A DNA stretch of 36,776 nt from Alphaproteobacteria bacterium (lineage in GTDB: Bacteria > Pseudomonadota > Alphaproteobacteria > SMXQ01), in NCBI GenBank assembly GCA_027292975.1, contig JAPUGG010000136.1, positions 1 through 36,776 of the forward strand, read 5' to 3'. A program made the translations under genes and the position numbers. Below the pieces are notes generated by a model. That model worked only from the letters and a program-made list of their open reading frames with translations. It made no database searches and was not told the DNA's origin. How positions within the stretch are numbered: position 1 is the first letter of the stretch; every line of letters starts with the position of its first letter. Positions 30,531 to 36,776 of this stretch are shown one piece after another.

Positions 30531-31394
30531 ATGTCAAGAATCGCATATGTCAATGGCCGTTACCTGCCCCACCGACGGGCTGCAATCCATGTCGAGGATC
30601 GCGGCTTCCAGTTCGCCGACGCCGTGTACGAGGTGATCGGGGTGCAGGGGGGGCGCCTGGTGGATGAAGGTCCGCATATGGAGCGGCTTTCCCGGTCGCT
30701 GGCGGCGTTGTCCATGAAGGCGCCCATGGGGGAGAGGGCGCTCGCCCATGTCATGCGCGAGACCGTGCGCCGCAACCGCGTGAGGACCGGCATCTTGTAT
30801 CTCCAGATCACCCGTGGCGTGGCTTCCCGCGATCATGCCTTCCCGGCGGATGCGGAGCCGTCCCTGGTGATGATGGCGCGCGCGTACGCGGGGCCGGCAC
30901 CGGGCTTGGTGGAAAAGGGCTGCGCCGTCATCACGGTGCCCGATATCCGCTGGAAGCGGTGCGACATCAAGACCGTTTCCTTGCTGGCCAACGTGCTGGC
31001 CAAGCAGCAGGCGAAGGAAGCCGGAGCTTACGAGGCCCTTCAGGTGGACGAAGACGGTCTCATCACCGAGGGCAGCGCCACCAATGCCTGGATCATCAGC
31101 CAAGACGGCGTGCTGGTGACCCGGCCGGTCGATCACGCTATCCTCGACGGGGTCACGCGCCGCGCCGTGATCGCCCTGGCTGCACGGGCGGGGCTTGCCT
31201 TCGAGGAGCGTTCCTTCAGTGTCGATGAGGCCAAGGCGGCGGCCGAGGCGTTCTTGACGGGAACCACGGCTGACGTGATGCCCATCACGCGGATCGACGC
31301 CACCCCCATCGGCGGTGGTGTGCCCGGCCCCTTTGCCCTGAGACTGCTGGCCGATTACACGGTCCACACGGCGACCGGCGGAGACCATCGGTGA
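30531..31394 (+). CDS. dat: D-amino-acid transaminase (class IV PLP aminotransferase)
   Basis: 287 aa, fold type IV. It has RGFQFADAVYEV near residue 24, the substrate-side LQITRGVASRDHAFP, the PLP lysine Lys147 in RCDIKTVSLLANVLAKQQAKEAGAYEALQV, and ITEGSATNAWII with the cofactor-phosphate segment LTGTTADVMPI. These fit D-amino-acid transaminase better than branched-chain aminotransferase or ADC lyase, notably the ITRG segment. It would make D-amino acids such as D-glutamate or D-alanine for peptidoglycan. It ends by overlapping the GTG of the next gene by 4 bases. Confidence 0.9.
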   Translation: MSRIAYVNGRYLPHRRAAIHVEDRGFQFADAVYEVIGVQGGRLVDEGPHMERLSRSLAALSMKAPMGERALAHVMRETVRRNRVRTGILYLQITRGVASRDHAFPADAEPSLVMMARAYAGPAPGLVEKGCAVITVPDIRWKRCDIKTVSLLANVLAKQQAKEAGAYEALQVDEDGLITEGSATNAWIISQDGVLVTRPVDHAILDGVTRRAVIALAARAGLAFEERSFSVDEAKAAAEAFLTGTTADVMPITRIDATPIGGGVPGPFALRLLADYTVHTATGGDHR

Positions 31395-32095
31395 AGGCCG
31401 GCAACGGGTCGGGGCCGCCGCGGGCGATCATCTTCGATTGGGACAACACCCTGGTGGACGTTTGGCCGGCCATTCACGACGCGCTCAATACCACCTTCGT
31501 CGCCATGGACCACCCCACCTGGAGCTTTGAAGAAACCCGATCCCGGGTGCGCAAGTCGCTGCGCGACAGTTTTCCCGAATTGTTCGGGGCGCGCTGGACT
31601 GAGGCCCGGAAAATCTTCTATGACCGCTACGCCGCGGTCCATCTCGATCACCTCAAACCCCTGGCGGGGAGCGCCGAGGGATTGGCCTGGCTCGCCGGCC
31701 TTGGGCTCTACCTCGGGGTCGTCAGCAACAAGGCGGGCGACTATCTCCGCCAAGAGGCGGAGCGGCTCGGCTGGGACGGTTTTTTCGGCAGGATCGTCGG
31801 TGCCACCGATGCCCAATCCGACAAGCCCGATCCCGCGCCGGTCAACATGGCGCTGGACGGCAGCGGCATCGATGCCGGACCGGACGTTTGGTTCGTGGGT
31901 GATGGCGCCATCGACGTCCAATGCGCGTTAAATTCGGGTTTGACCCCGGTCTTTTTTCTCCGCGACGGCACCGAAGCGGAGCTTGTTGGTCATAATCTCG
32001 TCCAATTTGTGGACGCACAATGCCGCGTGCGGGGTATGGAGGGGTTGAAAAAACTTGTACAGGATCGATTCGCTCCCATATCCGGACGGTATTAG
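31391..32095 (+). CDS. HAD-superfamily phosphatase
   Basis: 234 aa. Motif I is [11 protein letters not shown], with the nucleophile and acid Asp residues. Motif II is VVSNKAG. Motif III is the Lys in SDKPDPAPV, and motif IV is [13 protein letters not shown]. The cap insert between motifs I and II is helical, as in the phosphoglycolate phosphatase-like subfamily. The substrate cannot be told from sequence. The start is a GTG at 31391 overlapping the dat stop (GTGA), which argues for coupling. A dat-HAD-hfq-hflX run follows the ntr cluster. The C-terminal 25 residues are rather basic. Confidence 0.88.
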   Translation: MKAGNGSGPPRAIIFDWDNTLVDVWPAIHDALNTTFVAMDHPTWSFEETRSRVRKSLRDSFPELFGARWTEARKIFYDRYAAVHLDHLKPLAGSAEGLAWLAGLGLYLGVVSNKAGDYLRQEAERLGWDGFFGRIVGATDAQSDKPDPAPVNMALDGSGIDAGPDVWFVGDGAIDVQCALNSGLTPVFFLRDGTEAELVGHNLVQFVDAQCRVRGMEGLKKLVQDRFAPISGRY

Positions 32096-32104
32096 GGTGG
32101 AAAT

Positions 32105-32155
32105 ATGACGGTTCCGGCGCCTCTGCACGCGCCGCTGGATCCGGCACAACAATAA
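32105..32155 (+). other. Possible 16-codon upstream ORF in the hfq leader
   Basis: ATG to TAA encodes [23 protein letters not shown] lies 4 bases before the ATG. Its end overlaps an A-rich run AACAATAAA (32148-32156), which reads as three A-R-N triplets, the known sequence preference of the Hfq distal face. Hfq autoregulates its own mRNA in E. coli, so a leader element here is plausible. No conservation data are available from one sequence, so this could be chance. Confidence 0.25.
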
Positions 32156-32181
32156 ACATAATTGATGGAAAGAATCATAAA

Positions 32182-32463
32182 ATGGCTGCTGATAAAACAC
32201 AGAATCTTCAGGATGTGTTTCTCAACAACATCCGCAAGAACAAGACCCCGGTCACGATCTTTCTTGTAAACGGCGTAAAACTTCAGGGTATTGTCACTTG
32301 GTTCGACAATTTCTCGGTCCTGTTGCGCCGCGATAATCACTCCCAGCTCGTCTATAAACACGCCATTTCCACGGTCATGCCGGCAACGCCGGTCCAACTC
32401 TGGGAGGGCGATGAGGACGAGGCGTCCGACGCCGCCGAGGCGGAGGCCGATGTCGAGGCCTGA
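32182..32463 (+). CDS. hfq: RNA chaperone Hfq
   Basis: Hexameric Sm-like protein that pairs small RNAs with mRNAs. The track ORF starts at 32020, but the conserved N-terminus [24 protein letters not shown] begins at the ATG at 32182, with GGAAAG upstream; 93 aa results. Sm1 is [27 protein letters not shown] and Sm2 contains the signature [10 protein letters not shown]. After the core there is a strongly acidic tail ([18 protein letters not shown]), longer than in rhizobial Hfq. hflX follows after 26 bases, the conserved pairing. Confidence 0.97.
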   Translation: MAADKTQNLQDVFLNNIRKNKTPVTIFLVNGVKLQGIVTWFDNFSVLLRRDNHSQLVYKHAISTVMPATPVQLWEGDEDEASDAAEAEADVEA

Positions 32464-32489
32464 GCCCGCGCAGATGCCAAGTCTCCATC

Positions 32490-33872
32490 TTGCCTTCTGA
32501 GTCGATTCCAAACCGTCGTTCAAACGGCAGGCCGCCGGGACCGGGCGATCCCGGCGCTCCCCTTTCGGGGCGCGCGGCGGTGGTGGTGCCGATTTTGCGC
32601 ACCCGAAAATCCATCGCGCGGGATGCCCCCGCACGGCTGGAGGAGGCCTGCGGCCTGGCCGAGGCCATTGAGTTGGAGGTGGTTCTGGCCAAGGCCTTAC
32701 GGGTCGCCCGTCCCCGCGCCGCCACCCTCTTGGGCGCCGGCGTGGTGGAGGCGCTCAAGCCCGAACTCAAGGATCTGAGGGTCGACGTGGTGGTGGTCGA
32801 CGGGAGCTTGACGCCGATCCAGCAGCGCAACCTGGAGCTCGCCTGGAAATGCAAGGTGATCGACCGCACCGGCCTGATCCTGGAAATTTTCGGCGCCCGC
32901 GCCCGGACCCGGGAGGGCAGCCTCCAGGTGGAACTGGCGGCACTGAGTTATCAACGTTCGCGCTTGGTCAAGTCCTGGACCCATCTCGAGCGCCAACGCG
33001 GCGGCTTCGGTTTCCTAGGGGGACCCGGCGAAACCCAGATCGAGGCCGACCGGCGCCAGATCGACATCCGGATCTCCCGCATCAAGGCCGATCTCGAGAA
33101 TGTGGCGCGCACCCGTGGGCTCCACCGCGCCGCGCGCCGCCGGGTGCCGTTTTCGGTGGTCGCCCTGGTCGGCTACACCAATGCCGGAAAATCCACCCTT
33201 TTCAACACCCTCACGCGGGCTTCGGTGCGGGCCGAGGACGTCCTGTTCGCGACCCTGGATCCCACCATGCGGGGGGTCCAATTGCCGTCGGGGCGCAAGA
33301 TCATCCTGTCGGACACCGTGGGGTTCATCTCCGACCTGCCCACCGACCTCGTCGCCGCCTTCCGCGCGACCCTGGAAGAGGTGCTCTCCGCCGATCTCGT
33401 CATCCATGTCCGCGACATCTCCCATCCCGACTCAGAAGCCCAGAAAAAGGACGTCCAAGACGTGCTCCGCGAATTGGGCCTCGAGACCGAGGGTAGCGGC
33501 GCGCTGATCGAGGCGCTCAACAAGACCGACCTGCTGGCGCGCGGTGAACGCGAGGCCCAAATTGCGCGCGCCCGGCGCCATCCGGACCTTGCCGCGGTCT
33601 CGGCCCTGACCGGGGAGGGGATGGACGGGCTGCTCAAAGCCATAGACCGGCGGCTGGCGGTCGACCGGCGGGTCTATCACTACCGTCTCGGGCCGGCCGA
33701 CGGCGCCGCCATGGCCTGGCTCTACGAGCACGGCGAGGTGCTCGAGCGCACGGAGGCCGACGACGGGGGCGTGCGCCTCACCGTCGGCTTGGGGCCCGCC
33801 GATGCCGAGCGCTTCGGCCACCATTACGGCGGCGTGACCGAGCTCGCCCGGGGCGAACGCGCCGCCCAATAG
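32490..33872 (+). CDS. hflX: Ribosome-associated GTPase HflX
   Basis: GTPase that binds the ribosome and, in E. coli, splits stalled or heat-damaged 70S particles. The N-terminal HflX domain runs from about residue 28 (GRAAVVVPIL) through FGARARTREGSLQVELA and the RGGFGFLGGPGETQIEADRR linker. The GTPase domain follows with GYTNAGKSTLF (G1, near 228), ATLDPT (G2), DTVGF (G3) and NKTDLL (G4). The start is uncertain: the only in-frame start upstream of the conserved region is a TTG at 32490 without a clear ribosome-binding site; a later GTG near 32580 is the alternative. It lies between hfq and the groE promoter. Confidence 0.95.
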   Translation: MPSESIPNRRSNGRPPGPGDPGAPLSGRAAVVVPILRTRKSIARDAPARLEEACGLAEAIELEVVLAKALRVARPRAATLLGAGVVEALKPELKDLRVDVVVVDGSLTPIQQRNLELAWKCKVIDRTGLILEIFGARARTREGSLQVELAALSYQRSRLVKSWTHLERQRGGFGFLGGPGETQIEADRRQIDIRISRIKADLENVARTRGLHRAARRRVPFSVVALVGYTNAGKSTLFNTLTRASVRAEDVLFATLDPTMRGVQLPSGRKIILSDTVGFISDLPTDLVAAFRATLEEVLSADLVIHVRDISHPDSEAQKKDVQDVLRELGLETEGSGALIEALNKTDLLARGEREAQIARARRHPDLAAVSALTGEGMDGLLKAIDRRLAVDRRVYHYRLGPADGAAMAWLYEHGEVLERTEADDGGVRLTVGLGPADAERFGHHYGGVTELARGERAAQ

Positions 33873-33944
33873 GCTTTTGCCCCCCGAATTCCCGAAATAA
33901 TCGCGAATCATGCTGTTCGGCGCCATTTTTTTGCCAAGCCCCGC

Positions 33945-33973
33945 TTGACAGTGACGGGGGCAGTTCGTATATC
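33945..33973 (+). promoter_or_regulatory. Sigma70-type promoter of the groE operon
   Basis: A consensus -35 TTGACA (33945-33950) and a -10-like TATATC (33968-33973) are separated by exactly 17 bases. It is by far the best housekeeping-type promoter in the window. It lies just upstream of the CIRCE operator, so HrcA bound there would block transcription start. Confidence 0.88.
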
Positions 33974-33974
33974 A

Positions 33975-34001
33975 CTGGCACTCACTTGAGGTGAGTGCTA
34001 A
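33975..34001. promoter_or_regulatory. CIRCE element (HrcA operator)
   Basis: CTGGCACTC, a 9-base spacer, then GAGTGCTAA. The CIRCE consensus is TTAGCACTC-N9-GAGTGCTAA; the right arm is perfect and the left arm differs at two outer bases. It overlaps the expected transcription start of the promoter at 33945-33973 and lies about 60 bases before groES. This is established logic for HrcA-repressed, heat-induced groE operons; hrcA itself is not in this window. Confidence 0.93.
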
Positions 34002-34060
34002 CAGCCCCCAGGGAAGCCCCTGTAAGGTATTGAATTAATAATGTTTCAAGGGAGAGGGTC

Positions 34061-34438
34061 ATGAACATCAGGCCTTTGCACGATCGCGTGATCGTCCAAG
34101 CGCTGGACGCCGAACAGAAGACCGCAGGCGGCATCATCATCCCCGACACGGCCCAGGAAAAGCCTTCGGAGGGCAAGGTTATCGCCGTCGGGCCGGGCGC
34201 GCGCGACACCGAGGGCAAGCGTCACCAGCTTTTGGTCAAGAAGGGCGACCGCATCCTTTTCGGCAAGTGGTCCGGCACCGAGGTCAAGGTCGACGGCAAG
34301 GACCTTCTGATCGTCTCCGAAGGCGACATCCTCGGCATTCTGGACCGCAAGGCGGTGGTTCAGGCCAAGGGCAAGGCGGCCGCGGTCGCCGGCACCTCGT
34401 CGGATCACAGCCATGTGCCCGACATGGACTGCTGTTAG
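34061..34438 (+). CDS. groES: Co-chaperonin GroES, copy 1, with Cys/His-containing C-terminal extension
   Basis: 125 aa, against about 95 for ordinary GroES. Residues 1-95 are a complete Cpn10: [12 protein letters not shown], the mobile loop [18 protein letters not shown], the [11 protein letters not shown] segment and [17 protein letters not shown]. Then come 30 extra residues: an Ala/Lys/Val stretch and the ending [13 protein letters not shown], with two His, three Asp and two adjacent Cys. Helicobacter HspA, a nickel-binding GroES, has a comparable though longer His/Cys tail, so metal binding is a reasonable inference. GGGAGAGGG precedes the ATG. It is the first gene after promoter and CIRCE. 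Confidence 0.95.
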   Translation: MNIRPLHDRVIVQALDAEQKTAGGIIIPDTAQEKPSEGKVIAVGPGARDTEGKRHQLLVKKGDRILFGKWSGTEVKVDGKDLLIVSEGDILGILDRKAVVQAKGKAAAVAGTSSDHSHVPDMDCC

Positions 34439-34499
34439 AGCCGGCGATCGATCAATCCAGCAAAAGTTGAACAGTTTGAACATCAAGGAGAATCGTCAA

Positions 34500-34787
34500 A
34501 TGAACATCAGGCCTTTGCACGACCGTGTGATCGTCGAAGCGCTGGACGCGGAACAGAAGACCGCGGGCGGCATCATCATCCCCGATACGGCCCAGGAAAA
34601 GCCGCAGGAGGGCAGGGTTATCGCCGTCGGGCCGGGCGTTCGCGGCGACGACGGCAAGATACAGAAGCTCGACGTCAAGAAGGGCGACCGGATCCTTTAC
34701 GGCAAGTGGTCCGGCACCGAGGTTAAGCTTGACGGTAAGGACCTTCTGATCATGAAAGAAAGCGACATCATGGGTGTCCTGGAATAG
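34500..34787 (+). CDS. groES: Co-chaperonin GroES, copy 2
   Basis: 95 aa, the standard length. The track ORF begins at 34413, but the ATG at 34500 gives [19 protein letters not shown], and AAGGAG lies 10 bases upstream. The first 35 residues differ from copy 1 at one position (Glu for Gln13). The second half has diverged more, for example in the [23 protein letters not shown] stretch. It lacks the Cys/His tail. It is 54 bases upstream of groEL. The pair is a tandem duplication; this copy looks like the conventional GroEL lid. Confidence 0.96.
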   Translation: MNIRPLHDRVIVEALDAEQKTAGGIIIPDTAQEKPQEGRVIAVGPGVRGDDGKIQKLDVKKGDRILYGKWSGTEVKLDGKDLLIMKESDIMGVLE

Positions 34788-36482
<1,695 letters not shown>

Positions 36483-36530
36483 CCAGCTTTTTTCTGGTGC
36501 GGGTTCGGCCCGCTAAGCCGCTAAAAATAA

Positions 36531-36561
36531 GGGGTTGGGCTAATAGGTCCAGCCCCTTTTT
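36531..36561 (+). terminator. Rho-independent terminator after groEL
   Basis: GGGGTTGG (36531-36538), a 10-base loop, CCAGCCCC (36549-36556), then five Ts. The eight stem positions all pair, allowing one G-U. It ends the groES-groES-groEL transcript 49 bases after the stop codon. A smaller hairpin, ACCAG-CTTTTTT-CTGGT, lies at 36482-36498, just after the stop codon. Confidence 0.9.
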
Positions 36562-36776
36562 CTGTCATAGGTGCATTATAGGTGCAGGGAGCGCGCGCTA
36601 GGGGCGTCCTCTGTCTCGCCGGTATCTAGGTGGCCCGCTCACGTACGAAACGCGCCAGGGGGCCCCTTGCGCCCCGATCCTATGATCTGGCCCGAGGGAG
36701 GTAACTCTCATCCTGCTAATACGACGAACAGCCATAGGCGTAGGCAAGTCACGTGACGCTCACTCCGACATTCAGC
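36562..36776. other. Non-coding right edge of the window, no supportable gene
   Basis: About 215 bases after the groE terminator. It starts with a direct repeat of ATAGGTGCA (36567-36575 and 36578-36586, 11-base period). I see no tRNA, promoter consensus or family-like protein. The 61-codon ORF on the track (36571-36756) has no ribosome-binding site and an unconvincing composition. The upstream region of the next gene may begin here. Confidence 0.4.

Noticed and set aside
34041-34064. Seven-codon ORF overlapping the groES1 start (MFQGRGS)
   Set aside because: No ribosome-binding site before it, and its sequence is simply the groES Shine-Dalgarno region; likely coincidence.
36571-36756. 61-codon ORF after the groE terminator
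   Set aside because: No ribosome-binding site, no family-like features, and it follows a terminator without a visible promoter.

Overview
This is a high-GC, gene-dense stretch of a bacterial chromosome. It is almost certainly alphaproteobacterial, and the gene order looks Rhodospirillales-like. The evidence is the chain tpiA-secG-pyrG-kdsA-eno-ftsB-pdhABC-lpd-lipA-coq10, the lipoyl-domain/E1-beta fusion in PdhB, the ispDF fusion, the dusB-ntrBC-ntrYX-trkA cluster with D-amino-acid transaminase-hfq-hflX behind it, and a CIRCE-controlled groE operon. No tRNA, rRNA, CRISPR array, transposase or phage gene was seen. The species cannot be named from the sequence alone.

Layout. 1-80: the first codons of a divergent PpiD/SurA-type periplasmic foldase. 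335-5930: tpiA, secG, pyrG, kdsA, eno and ftsB (glycolysis, protein export, CTP and Kdo synthesis, cell division). 5931-6205: an AT-rich spacer with a perfect 27-bp dyad. 6206-12928: the pyruvate dehydrogenase complex (E1 alpha, lipoyl-E1 beta, E2, E3), then lipoyl synthase and a Coq10/RatA START protein, so the enzyme complex and the maker of its cofactor lie together. 12929-15788: an AT-rich spacer and two adjacent, unrecognised lipoprotein genes, the least explained part of the window. 15825-19966, minus strand: glutathione-dependent formaldehyde dehydrogenase, a CPBP-family membrane protein lacking its catalytic residues, pncC (CinA C-terminal type), pgpA and ispDF. 20119-20628, minus: a glycine-zipper lipoprotein. 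20806-21618: a CcsA/YpjD-like membrane protein bracketed by two related intergenic repeats. 21728-33872: dusB, ntrB, ntrC, ntrY, ntrX, trkA, dat, a HAD phosphatase, hfq and hflX, nearly all tightly spaced or overlapping. 33945-36561: a sigma70 promoter, CIRCE operator, two groES genes, groEL and an intrinsic terminator. 36562-36776: no supportable gene.

How it works together. The first half is central carbon metabolism and envelope precursors. The second half is a nitrogen/redox two-component block (NtrBC plus NtrYX) joined to potassium uptake (TrkA) and to the post-transcriptional regulators Hfq and HflX, followed by the heat-shock chaperonin operon. The accessory-looking pieces are the lipoprotein pair, the catalytically degenerate CPBP protein, the repeat-bracketed ccsA-like gene and the Cys/His-tailed extra GroES. 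I found no clear-cut new defence or mobile system; the best candidates for undescribed biology are the lipoprotein pair, the tailed GroES and the dyad upstream of pdhA.
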